Assembly (NCBI GenBank): GCA_964468475.1
Contig: CAYXUL010000006.1
Coordinates: 18,879 to 82,878 of the forward strand
Direction: 5' to 3'
Length of the DNA: 64,000 nucleotides
Source: JBECKX01 sp964468475
GTDB lineage: Bacteria; Zixibacteria; MSB-5A5; CAIYYT01
Shown here one piece after another: positions 44,887 to 52,903 of the stretch. Below the pieces are notes generated by a model that was not told the DNA's origin, searched no databases, and was given only the letters and a program-made list of their open reading frames with translations. The position numbers and the translations under genes were made by a program. Every line of letters begins with the position of its first letter. Position 1 is the first letter of the stretch.

Positions 44887-45945
44887 CTACTCCGCTATCC
44901 CCGGTTTAAGTGACGCCGGGAAATTGCCCTGGTAGGCATACCCGGTGCGCAGAGTCCTTGCCCTTGCCGCATCATCGGCGTTACGATACTCAGCAGCCAT
45001 TTTGGGGTTGTAGGTCAGCCGCGGTGTGATGTAGATCCTGAACGCCAGCGTCTGAAAGCCCACCATTGCCTGCGCCGTCAGCACGGGGTTGTTGAAGTCC
45101 TCGTTCGTCTGCCGAACTCTCCAGCTCAATCGTGCCGGGTTGTCAGACTCGCGATCGATCTGCGGTTGCGGCACCGTCGAGCCGGGTTGGAAGTAGCCGA
45201 TATAGAATGGCTCGAAATTGAAGTACCAGTCTACCGGGAAAGTATTCCATCCCTGCGTTACCGGCACGTACTGGTTGTCCGACCACAGCACGGAATAAGG
45301 TACATAAACCTGATTGGTTTGATCGTATTGCGAATCGAAGCTGATGAGTTGGATTACCGTGTCTGCTTCACAAAAGTTGAACGAAACGGAATCGACGAAT
45401 ATGCCGCTCACGCCCTGCGGCAGTCCGAATTCCTTCATCCAGTAATAGTCGTAGTTGTCGACAGCCCAGCAAGCTTCATAGCTGCTGTCATCTGCAATCA
45501 CCCACTGGCTACCGCTCAGGATGAACACCTCCACGCTATCACGAGCCTGATTGGCGGCACCCGGAGTATTCACATACACCACCGCACGATGAACTCCGAT
45601 ATTATCCAGCATTTCACGATCGGCAGTCATGAATATCGTAGCATCTCCATCGCCCGAACTGTTCGAGAGGGTCAGCCACTCTCCCTGTTGAGCCTCCGCG
45701 GCCTTTGCCACAGCGGGCCGATAGGCAACCTCCAGATCCCAGGCAAGACTCCCCTGGCCGGAATTGGATATAACAAAAGAGGCCGAAGTTGCATTTGCGC
45801 CGAAGTCTACCTTATGAGCGCTCAGCTGAACTAGAGCCTGATTATTCTCGCAGACAGGGCAGTCATTGCTACTGCACCCGACGAGGGCTAGAACGATGGC
45901 AACAAACACGGAAAACAAAATGAATGACATACGGGTGCGCAGCAT
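44887..45945 (-). CDS. Lipoprotein with BACON-like N-terminal beta domain, function unknown
   Basis: A 352-residue lipoprotein: signal peptide with lipobox LVGC (C24). Residues about 38-145 (LVQLSAHKVDFGANATSASFVISNSGQGSLAWDLEV) look like a BACON or choice-of-anchor beta-sandwich of the kind found in surface carbohydrate- or matrix-binding proteins. The rest (about 148-330), with ADDSSYEACWAVDNYDYYWMKEF, reads as a second beta-rich domain I cannot name. No catalytic motif is evident. It stops one base after the convergent YyaL-like gene. Spacer 45946-46125 shows nothing else. Confidence 0.7.
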   Translation of the reverse strand: MLRTRMSFILFSVFVAIVLALVGCSSNDCPVCENNQALVQLSAHKVDFGANATSASFVISNSGQGSLAWDLEVAYRPAVAKAAEAQQGEWLTLSNSSGDGDATIFMTADREMLDNIGVHRAVVYVNTPGAANQARDSVEVFILSGSQWVIADDSSYEACWAVDNYDYYWMKEFGLPQGVSGIFVDSVSFNFCEADTVIQLISFDSQYDQTNQVYVPYSVLWSDNQYVPVTQGWNTFPVDWYFNFEPFYIGYFQPGSTVPQPQIDRESDNPARLSWRVRQTNEDFNNPVLTAQAMVGFQTLAFRIYITPRLTYNPKMAAEYRNADDAARARTLRTGYAYQGNFPASLKPGIAE

Positions 45946-46125
45946 TTTTCCTCCATTAGAGCCGCATCGAACGACGAATATGGTTATTGTCAGATTTCGG
46001 AATTTTTGTGCTCGCCGTCAGTATAGGGATTCACAGAATTCAAGCCAACCCCTTTTTCGCGGTTAGTCTGTTATGATTTGCGAGGATTTTGGTGCGGGGG
46101 ACTCAGCAAGTGAGGCCCGCTGCGG

Positions 46126-47121
46126 CTAATGATCTACCCGTTCTTCCAGCGAAGCTTCTTCCTGGTCTTCTTCCATCTCCGCTTGCTGCGATACAATGTG
46201 GTTCAGTGCGATCTGGACATTGCCGAATCCGGTGGAGATCAACTTAATCCGGCCCGGATGGTTGGAGATATCACCCACTGCGTAGATCTTCTCTACGCTG
46301 GTTCTCATGAATTGATCCGCTTTAATTGAGCCTTCTGCGATTTCGAAGTTGTGTTCTTTCAAGAACCCCAGCTTCGGGGTAAAGCCGATACATCCCAGGA
46401 TGCGGTCAACTTTGATTTCTCGCGGCTGATCCTCCCCCTTAACCTGATAATGGGCGGATTCAACTTTGCCGTCGCCGGCTATATCGATCAGTTTCGCATC
46501 GGTGATGATATTGCAGGTAGAGTTCTGCAGCCTGCGCAACGATCCTTCAAAGCCGATAAACTTGCTGCGCCTGTGAATTAGGGTGACTTCGCCGGCTGTC
46601 ACGGTGAAGAAATTCGCCCAATCCAACGCGGTATCGCCGCCACCAATTATGAGGACACGCTTGTCACGATACTCCTCGACATCCTTGACCACATACTCGA
46701 ATCCCTTGCCAAGATAAGCTTCGGCCGCCTCAATTCCCAGCGTGCGTGGCACTATCATGCCCGCGCCCGCCGCGAGCATAACACGGTGGCCGTAAAGATA
46801 ACGGCCATCTTCCGCCGTGAGCTTGTACTCCCCTTCCGGTTCGCGTTCGAGATTTACCACCTTGAAGTTCGTCAGTACCGGCGATTCGTACTGCTTTACC
46901 TGCCCATACAACTCTTCTACCAACGCGGCAGCGGTAACTTTGGGATATCCGGCCACATCGAAAATGTGTTTCTGCGGGTAAAGGGCGGTCAACTGCCCCC
47001 CCACGTAGGAGAGCGCGTCTACGACTGCAGGATTGAGGTTCTTTGCTGCGGCAAGAAAGGTCGCGTACAGTCCGACCGGGCCGGCGCCGACGATTACGAG
47101 ATCATAGATTTTCTTCATCAC
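46126..47121 (-). CDS. Ferredoxin-NAD(P)+ reductase, thioredoxin-reductase-like type
   Basis: A 331-residue flavoprotein. FAD-binding VIVGAGPVGLYATFLAA at the N-terminus, NAD(P)-binding VLIIGGGDTALDWANFF near 160, and AVGDISNHPGRIKLISTGFGN near 285. The CxxC redox pair of thioredoxin reductase is missing, which marks the ferredoxin-NADP+ reductase 2 branch (Bacillus YumC, Chlorobium FNR). The 2Fe-2S ferredoxin gene lies 57 bp upstream on the same strand and is the obvious electron partner. An acidic C-terminal tail (EMEEDQEEASLEE) may favour docking. Two adjacent ATGs (47121, 47118) are possible. Confidence 0.92.
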   Translation of the reverse strand: MMKKIYDLVIVGAGPVGLYATFLAAAKNLNPAVVDALSYVGGQLTALYPQKHIFDVAGYPKVTAAALVEELYGQVKQYESPVLTNFKVVNLEREPEGEYKLTAEDGRYLYGHRVMLAAGAGMIVPRTLGIEAAEAYLGKGFEYVVKDVEEYRDKRVLIIGGGDTALDWANFFTVTAGEVTLIHRRSKFIGFEGSLRRLQNSTCNIITDAKLIDIAGDGKVESAHYQVKGEDQPREIKVDRILGCIGFTPKLGFLKEHNFEIAEGSIKADQFMRTSVEKIYAVGDISNHPGRIKLISTGFGNVQIALNHIVSQQAEMEEDQEEASLEERVDH

Positions 47122-47177
47122 TCAAGGCCTTCTGCATTTTTCCCGGTCGGCCTTTGTACCAGCCACACGAGTCACAC

Positions 47178-47540
47178 TTAGGTATCGGAATTCAGGAGTT
47201 CTTCGCCGAACCCCTCAAGCTCTTCAAGACCATCGAGCCTGAACGGATCTCGCTCAGGTATCTCAACGGTAACATTCCCGGTGATGCGGCACTGGCAGCC
47301 CAACCGGCTGGTAGAGGTTAGTTCCGCGCATTCCTCCAGGCGGTCTTCCTCTTCTTCCTCCATATCGGAGAGATTATCATAGCCGTCCTTGACAATCACG
47401 TGGCATGTCGTACAACAACAGTTGCCACCACAGTTATGCTCCAGTTCGATGTCATTGGCAAGGGCAACTTCGAGGATACTTTCGTCCTCTTCAGCTTCCA
47501 CGGTAACATTCAGGGGTAAGAAAGTAACTTTATAACTCAT
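47178..47540 (-). CDS. 2Fe-2S ferredoxin, adrenodoxin/ISC Fdx type
   Basis: A 120-residue ferredoxin. Cluster ligands C37, C43, C46 (C-x5-C-x2-C in CGGNCCCTTC) and C82 (RLGCQC) have the exact spacing of E. coli ISC Fdx; C41, C42 and C84 are extra cysteines. The helix after the cluster is very acidic (SDMEEEEEDRLEECAEL), the usual docking surface for the reductase and cysteine desulfurase. It carries electrons from the downstream flavin reductase, probably to Fe-S assembly. It lies 23 bp from the DUF2480-like gene. ATG 47540. Confidence 0.93.
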   Translation of the reverse strand: MSYKVTFLPLNVTVEAEEDESILEVALANDIELEHNCGGNCCCTTCHVIVKDGYDNLSDMEEEEEDRLEECAELTSTSRLGCQCRITGNVTVEIPERDPFRLDGLEELEGFGEELLNSDT

Positions 47541-47563
47541 CGCCTTATCTCAAGTTTATCTAA

Positions 47564-47827
47564 CTAATCAGCTTCCGTAATCTCCGAACGCTTGAAAACG
47601 CGTTTCGGCTTGTTTGAGTCCCCAAAGAAAACTTTTCGCGCCCGTTTGGCAAGCTCTATCCCAATTTGCATGTATACCCAGCCCGGCACGTTGTGCATGC
47701 CGCAGTTCGACACTCTCACTGCCTGGTTGTCAAATCGCGCCCAGTCGTAAGTTGAGAACACTTCCGCAAAATGGTCTTCAAAGAAGATTCCATCTCGGGA
47801 AAAGTCTTTGATCTCCAGTAATTCCAT
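47564..47827 (-). CDS. DUF2480-like small protein in Fe-S block (tentative)
   Basis: An 87-residue protein from ATG 47827 (a TTG one codon upstream is less likely). Pattern DWARFDNQAVRVSNC, then HNVPGWVYMQIGIELAKRARKVFFGDSNKP resembles, from memory, one half of the roughly 160-residue DUF2480 proteins of Bacteroidetes, where two such halves occur and the gene often lies near the SUF Fe-S operon. Here a single half sits between an A-type carrier and a ferredoxin, which supports a role in Fe-S metabolism. The single cysteine-containing SNCGMH might bind metal. No defined biochemical function. Confidence 0.55.
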   Translation of the reverse strand: MELLEIKDFSRDGIFFEDHFAEVFSTYDWARFDNQAVRVSNCGMHNVPGWVYMQIGIELAKRARKVFFGDSNKPKRVFKRSEITEAD

Positions 47828-47843
47828 CAATCAGCAAATGAGA

Positions 47844-48227
47844 CTATACGGAAAATGAAGTGCCACAGCCGCAGGAGCGCTTGGCAACCGGGTTGGAAAA
47901 TTGAAAGCCGCCGTTTACCAGTTTGGTCGAATAATCAAGGGTCAAACCGTTAATATAGGGCAGAGTCTTGCGGTCAACCAGGACCTTTAGACCTTCAAAA
48001 TCAAAGACATGATCGTTCTCCCCCGGTTCGGCGACGAAATCCATTTCATAGGAAAGCCCGGAACATCCGCCCGCTTCGACACTGATCCGCAGCAACCTCT
48101 CACCTTTTGCCTGCTCTTGCTCCAGACGACGGCGAAATTCTGCCACCGCCGCAGGCGTGACGTTTATTATAGCGCTTAAATTTCTGCGCTTTGAATTCTC
48201 TCCGGTTCTATCAGTATTCTGATCCAT
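47844..48227 (-). CDS. A-type iron-sulfur carrier (IscA/ErpA/SufA family)
   Basis: A 127-residue HesB-like protein. The three conserved cysteines are in EAGGCSGLSYEM and KRSCGCGTSF, with SNPVAKRSCGCG as the family's C-terminal signature. It delivers Fe-S clusters to apoproteins. An extra N-terminal ~20 polar residues precede IINVTPAAVAEF. It heads a four-gene minus-strand block with the DUF2480-like protein, ferredoxin and flavin reductase. Whether IscA, ErpA or SufA cannot be decided from sequence alone. Confidence 0.92.
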   Translation of the reverse strand: MDQNTDRTGENSKRRNLSAIINVTPAAVAEFRRRLEQEQAKGERLLRISVEAGGCSGLSYEMDFVAEPGENDHVFDFEGLKVLVDRKTLPYINGLTLDYSTKLVNGGFQFSNPVAKRSCGCGTSFSV

Positions 48228-48466
48228 ATCTTCCCTATCGACTCATCTAAACTATTGCTGAATCCGCGGTCATTTGCCGCCGTTGTCTTCCTTCCATCTA
48301 ACACTAGATGTACGAGAGAGTTCCACGCTGAGATAGCCTTATGGGTCTCTCTGAACGTCATTTCACCCTGATTTTAGCGTAAATTCGCGATTTGTCAAGG
48401 AATAAGGAGTTTGTAGCTCCATACTCGGCTGTTGGAAAAGCCGGAGAACAGACTCCCAGAATACTC

Positions 48467-48484
48467 TTGTGAAATAAATCACAA
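48467..48484 (+). promoter_or_regulatory. Candidate Rex operator upstream of maeB
   Basis: TTGTGAAATAAATCACAA: TTGTG-N8-CACAA with 18-bp overall length, matching the Rex consensus (TTGTGAANNNNTTCACAA) in both half-sites and spacing. It sits 5 bp upstream of a candidate -35. Rex is a repressor released by NADH. No rex gene is in this window. The rest of the 369-bp spacer 48228-48596 shows only the promoter below. Confidence 0.65.
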
Positions 48485-48489
48485 TAAAT

Positions 48490-48517
48490 TTGCGTCAAAC
48501 TACGAATTTACTATACA
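48490..48517 (+). promoter_or_regulatory. Candidate promoter of maeB
   Basis: TTGCGT (48490-48495), 16-bp spacer, TATACA (48512-48517), 79 bp before the GTG start; lies directly after the Rex-like site. Confidence 0.4.
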
Positions 48518-48596
48518 ACATTGCGGCCAATCACTATATTCTTCGGTTCTTGTGACTAAGACCCGAATGGGACTCGATAACGGGAGTGAATAAGCC

Positions 48597-50855
48597 GTGA
48601 TTAAACGCGAAGAAGCCTTAGCATATCATTCGACAGGCCGTAAAGGTAAAATCGAAGTTATACCCACCAAACCTTGCGTGACGCAGCGCGACCTTTCCCT
48701 GGCTTATACACCGGGAGTGGCCGTGCCCTGCCTTGAAATCGCCAAGAACCCGGAAGACGCCTACCAATACACCGCCAAGGGCAATCTTGTTGCCGTGGTT
48801 AGCAACGGCACGGCAGTGCTGGGACTGGGTAATATCGGCGCGCTGGCAGGCAAACCGGTGATGGAGGGCAAGGGTGTACTCTTCAAACGGTTCGCTGATA
48901 TCGATGTTTTCGATATCGAATTGGCAACGGAAGACCCCGAAGAGGTGATCCTGGCCTGTAAGCTTCTGGAACCGACTTTTGGCGGCATCAATCTTGAGGA
49001 CATCAAGGGGCCGGAATGTTTTTACATCGAAGAGACCCTGAAGAAAGCGCTTTCGATCCCGGTATTTCACGATGATCAGCACGGCACTGCAATAATCTCC
49101 GCCGCTGCCCTGCTCAATGCGCTTGAATTAGCCGGTAAGGACATTGGCGAGGTCAGAGTTGTGTTCTCCGGTGCCGGCGCTGCAGGTATTGCCTGCGCTA
49201 AGCTGTACGTGACGCTGGGAGTCAACCCCGACAATATTCTGATGGTAGATTCCAAGGGGGTGATGTATGAAGGCCGCGGTGACGATTGGTCCAAGAATAA
49301 GTATAAACAGCAGTTCGTCCGCAAGACGGATGCACACACTCTTGCAGAAGCGATCAAGGGAGCGGATGTATTCGTAGGCGTCTCAGTCAAGGACCTGGTA
49401 ACGCAGGATATGGTACGCTCAATGGCAAATGATCCGATCATTTTTGCTATGGCCAATCCCGATCCGGAAATCACCTATCCCGATGCTGTCGAGGCGCGCA
49501 AGGATGTCATCATTGCTACCGGCCGCTCTGATTTTCCCAACCAGGTAAACAACGTCCTCGGATTCCCCTTCATCTTTCGGGGTGCATTGGATGTTTACGC
49601 CAGCGCGATCAACGACGACATGAAGATCGCTGCAGTTCACGCCCTGGCAAACCTGGCCAAGGAGAACGTGCCCGACTCGGTTGCGCGTGCGTACGGCGTA
49701 TCAAGCTTCAGATTCAATCGCGAATACATCATTCCCAAACCGTTTGACCCTCGTGTGCTGCTGTGGGAAGCATCCGCTGTCGCCGAAGCTGCCATGCAAT
49801 CGGGTGTTGCGCGCAAAGAAATCGACATCGAAAAGTACAAAGCCGAATTGGAGCACCGTCTTGGTCTCGGTCGCGAAATCCGCACCATGTTGATCGATCG
49901 AGCCAAGCGCACGCCTCGTCGAATCGTCTTCACCGAGGCACAATCACCGCGAATTTTGCGCGCGGCTGTCATCGTTCGGGATGAGGGCTTTGCTGAACCG
50001 ATAATCATCGGCGATGAAGCTTCGGTCAAAGCGCTGGCGGCGGAGAATGACATTGATGTGTCAGGCCTGGAGGTTATTCATCCGCGGACATCGGCAAACT
50101 TCGACAAGTACGCCAACGAGATGTTCCGCTTGCGGCACAAGAAAGGCGTCACTCTCGAGGACGCCCATACGCTGATGCGCAATCCAAACTACTACGGCGC
50201 AATGATGGTGCATACCGGGGACGCCGATGCGTTTCTTGCGGGTGTTACCCAACACTATCCCGATACCATCCGGCCGGCATTGGAAGTAATCGGCAAACGC
50301 TCCGACCTTTCGGTGGTGAGCGGCCTCATGGTGCTGATCATCAAGAATCGGCTCTTTTTCTTCGGGGATACTACGGTGAACATTCTGCCGACCGCGGAGC
50401 AACTGGTCGAGATCACACTCTGTTGTGCCGAAACCGCGCGACGCTTTGGAATCGACCCGCGCGTAGCGATGTTGTCGTTCTCCAACTTTGGCTCGGTGAA
50501 GCATCCTCTGGTCAAGAATGTCCAGAAAGCCGTGGCGATCATGCACCGCGATCACCCCGATCTGGTTGTTGATGGTGAAATGCAGGCTGATACGGCAATG
50601 GATGAAACGATCCTTAAACCGACATTCCCCTTCAGCAAGCTGCAGGAGCGTGCCAATGTGCTGATCTTCCCGGATCTGCAGTCAGGTAATATCGCCTATA
50701 AGCTGATGATGAAACTTGGTGGCGCCGAAGCGCTCGGGCCGATTTTGATGGGCATGAAACGTCCCGTGCATGTGCTGCATCGTTCCCTGGATGTTGATCA
50801 AATCGTGGAAATGGCGGCATTGGCTACGGTCGAGTGTGCCGAGGCGGTTATCTAG
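48597..50855 (+). CDS. maeB: NADP-dependent malic enzyme fused to phosphotransacetylase-like domain
   Basis: A 752-residue MaeB-type protein. Residues 1-425 form malic enzyme: SLAYTPGVAVPCLEI, the catalytic ALLEPTFGGINLEDI region, HDDQHGTA and NAD(P)-binding GAGAAGIACAKL. It decarboxylates malate to pyruvate with reduction of NAD(P)+. Residues 430-752 form a phosphate acetyltransferase-like domain (RIVFTEAQSPRILRAA, NPNYYGAMMVHTGDADAFLAGV, FPDLQSGNIAYKLM), usually regulatory through acetyl-CoA. GTG 48597 has GGGAG about 10 bases upstream. The upstream Rex-like site suggests control by NADH. Confidence 0.95.
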   Translation: MIKREEALAYHSTGRKGKIEVIPTKPCVTQRDLSLAYTPGVAVPCLEIAKNPEDAYQYTAKGNLVAVVSNGTAVLGLGNIGALAGKPVMEGKGVLFKRFADIDVFDIELATEDPEEVILACKLLEPTFGGINLEDIKGPECFYIEETLKKALSIPVFHDDQHGTAIISAAALLNALELAGKDIGEVRVVFSGAGAAGIACAKLYVTLGVNPDNILMVDSKGVMYEGRGDDWSKNKYKQQFVRKTDAHTLAEAIKGADVFVGVSVKDLVTQDMVRSMANDPIIFAMANPDPEITYPDAVEARKDVIIATGRSDFPNQVNNVLGFPFIFRGALDVYASAINDDMKIAAVHALANLAKENVPDSVARAYGVSSFRFNREYIIPKPFDPRVLLWEASAVAEAAMQSGVARKEIDIEKYKAELEHRLGLGREIRTMLIDRAKRTPRRIVFTEAQSPRILRAAVIVRDEGFAEPIIIGDEASVKALAAENDIDVSGLEVIHPRTSANFDKYANEMFRLRHKKGVTLEDAHTLMRNPNYYGAMMVHTGDADAFLAGVTQHYPDTIRPALEVIGKRSDLSVVSGLMVLIIKNRLFFFGDTTVNILPTAEQLVEITLCCAETARRFGIDPRVAMLSFSNFGSVKHPLVKNVQKAVAIMHRDHPDLVVDGEMQADTAMDETILKPTFPFSKLQERANVLIFPDLQSGNIAYKLMMKLGGAEALGPILMGMKRPVHVLHRSLDVDQIVEMAALATVECAEAVI

Positions 50856-50871
50856 ACAAGCAATTTATCGC

Positions 50872-52008
50872 TCAATGCAATAACGTTCCGAGTAGCGCCG
50901 GAACTGCACGCATGCCGGACCTGGCTGCGCACGCAGGAAGTCTCAATATTTGTCTCCAGGGGGAAACTCCCATCGCCAGAGCCAGATTGTAGGCATCAAC
51001 CAATGAAAGGCGCCGCGGAGACGCCAGGTAGACGGGCCTGATCTCAACGGCATCCCCAAGCTCCGGTCTAACATAGCGTCTCTTCTTGAATTGCGTCCCC
51101 TTGAAATTGAAGGCTACCTCGTTAAGAGCATGGTAAATTACCCTGAGTAACGCGTCAGCGAGCCTGCTGATTCGCGGAGCGTTCGCTGCAACAACAGCAT
51201 TTGGCGGCACGGGAGCCAGCGGAGACAAACCAAGCGAGCACAGTTCGTAACCTTCTTCGCTAAACCTGCTTAGCGCGGTACAAAGTAGTAGATCACGCGT
51301 GCCTTTGGGGGCTCGTGGAGAGACTCGTGCGATTGACTCTGTATATCCGACAACTCTGCCTTCACGGAACAATGGATCGTACACCGCAATCCCGCATAAT
51401 TCGCCGCGGTGCAATGCATAGAATTTCCGTACCGCGAACTCATCCTCCAGCTGCAACGGCCTTGCCAGAAATCGGAATTCACCGTCATGCACTATGCGCG
51501 TTGCCAGCCACCGCCTCACCATAGACTTGACGTCGCGATCAGATATGCCCTGCCGACGCCGGTCGCTGGCGGTTAACTCAAGCACCACGACACCTTCAGC
51601 CTGCGCGCGGTTCACCATGCGTCTGACATCCCTCCGATATTTTCCCTTCAGGCTGAACGGCAGTCGCAATGAACTCTCATAGCCGAAGCGAGCTATCGTA
51701 AAGCCCCTTTCCTGCAGAGACGAGGCAAGCTCATTCCCAATCTGAAAGAAAGTCGTGTCGGTACCGTCGTTGAGGAAGTCATTCAGAAGCTTCCCCCATT
51801 CAGTGCGGTCTGCTATCGGATCACCTAGCACCAGGCGGTAGTCCTTGCCGGTGATGACACCGGCAGTCGTGGTGTAGGCCAGGTACCCACCGCTGTCCAT
51901 TCTAAACCTCGACACTCCCTGCTGCCCGGTCGAATAGGCAAGCGGCTGACCACCGTACCGCGTGAGACTCTCTTGATCTTGACTAACTGTAACAACATTC
52001 GTATTCAT
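50872..52008 (-). CDS. DUF2156 / phosphatidylglycerol-lysyltransferase C-domain-like protein
   Basis: A 378-residue protein from ATG 52008; the frame is open to 52119, but that would overlap the divergent nitroreductase start. GNAT-like double domain: GGYLAYTTTAGVITGKDYRLVLGDPIA (about 45-75), LRLPFSLKGKYRRDVRRMVNRA, GELCGIAVYDPLF, GTRDLLLCTALSRFSEEGYELCSLGLSPLA, and a C-terminal FNFKGTQFKKRRYVRPE. This matches DUF2156, the soluble domain of MprF/LysX-type enzymes that move an aminoacyl group from tRNA to lipid, and lipid-type acyltransferases. There is no membrane flippase part. Substrate unknown. Confidence 0.78.
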   Translation of the reverse strand: MNTNVVTVSQDQESLTRYGGQPLAYSTGQQGVSRFRMDSGGYLAYTTTAGVITGKDYRLVLGDPIADRTEWGKLLNDFLNDGTDTTFFQIGNELASSLQERGFTIARFGYESSLRLPFSLKGKYRRDVRRMVNRAQAEGVVVLELTASDRRRQGISDRDVKSMVRRWLATRIVHDGEFRFLARPLQLEDEFAVRKFYALHRGELCGIAVYDPLFREGRVVGYTESIARVSPRAPKGTRDLLLCTALSRFSEEGYELCSLGLSPLAPVPPNAVVAANAPRISRLADALLRVIYHALNEVAFNFKGTQFKKRRYVRPELGDAVEIRPVYLASPRRLSLVDAYNLALAMGVSPWRQILRLPACAARSGMRAVPALLGTLLH

Positions 52009-52113
52009 ACTACTCGGCGATGATACGTCAGCGTTGCCGCCCAGAGCAAGAAAGTTGTGCGCAACTCGCCAGATTGGCGTGATATTGTCCATTTTGACCA
52101 AGGGAATAGCGCA

Positions 52114-52899
52114 ATGCATGATCTGCTGCGATTGCTAAGCTCGCACCGCTCGATCCGCAAATATAAATCTGACCCCGTGCCTGACGAGCTGATCTCTGAT
52201 GTTCTCAATTCAGCACGCCAGGCACCGACATCCTCCAACCTGCAGACTTACTCTATCATAGTTGTGCGGGACCCGGAGAAGAAGACCCTGCTGGCACAAT
52301 ATTGCGGCAATCAACCCTGGATCGAACAGTGCCCGGTGTTTCTGGCGATGTGTCCTGACCTGCACCGGCTGAATCGAGTCTGCGAACTGCGTGGCTATAA
52401 GTTTTCCGATCGCTATCTCGAAATCGCTATCGTAGCGATTGTCGATACGGCCCTGGTGGCGCAGAATATTGCCGTAGGCGCCGAGGCAAACGGTCTGGGA
52501 ATCTGCATGATTGGCGGCATTCGCAATCACCCCGACAAAGTCGCGGAGTTGCTCAAACTACCAGATCGGGTTTTCCCCTTGATGGGCATGTGTCTCGGCT
52601 ACCCCGATCACGAGCCGATAATCAAGCCGCGTTTGCAGCCGGAGGTGGTCATCCACCACGAGGAATACAGCGATGATGATCTTGTCGAACTACTTGAGGA
52701 GTATGACCGGGTTATCCAGTCGTCAGGTTTGTATGAGGGTGTCAGAAGAAAGGTGCCTGCACCAGACGACAGAGAAATCTCCGAGGAAGACTATAGCTGG
52801 ACTGAACATACCGCTCGGCGAGCCGCTTCGACTAATCCGCTGGTGCTGCGGACTCATCTGCGCAAGTTTCTTGAAGATCGTAAGATTGGGTTGGCGTGA
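52114..52899 (+). CDS. NfsA/FRP-type FMN nitroreductase-family protein
   Basis: A 261-residue flavoenzyme from ATG 52114, preceded by AAGGGAA. Motifs SHRSIRKYKSDPVPDELI, SARQAPTSSNLQTYSIIVV (FMN phosphate binding), ALVAQNIAVGAEANGLGICMIGGIR and a C-terminal extension EDYSWTEHTARRAA place it in the NfsA/FMN-reductase branch that uses NADPH to reduce nitro compounds, quinones or chromate. It ends 4 bp from the convergent hemG stop and diverges from the DUF2156 gene across about 105 bp in which no clear operator was seen. Confidence 0.9.
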   Translation: MHDLLRLLSSHRSIRKYKSDPVPDELISDVLNSARQAPTSSNLQTYSIIVVRDPEKKTLLAQYCGNQPWIEQCPVFLAMCPDLHRLNRVCELRGYKFSDRYLEIAIVAIVDTALVAQNIAVGAEANGLGICMIGGIRNHPDKVAELLKLPDRVFPLMGMCLGYPDHEPIIKPRLQPEVVIHHEEYSDDDLVELLEEYDRVIQSSGLYEGVRRKVPAPDDREISEEDYSWTEHTARRAASTNPLVLRTHLRKFLEDRKIGLA

Positions 52900-52903
52900 G
52901 ACG

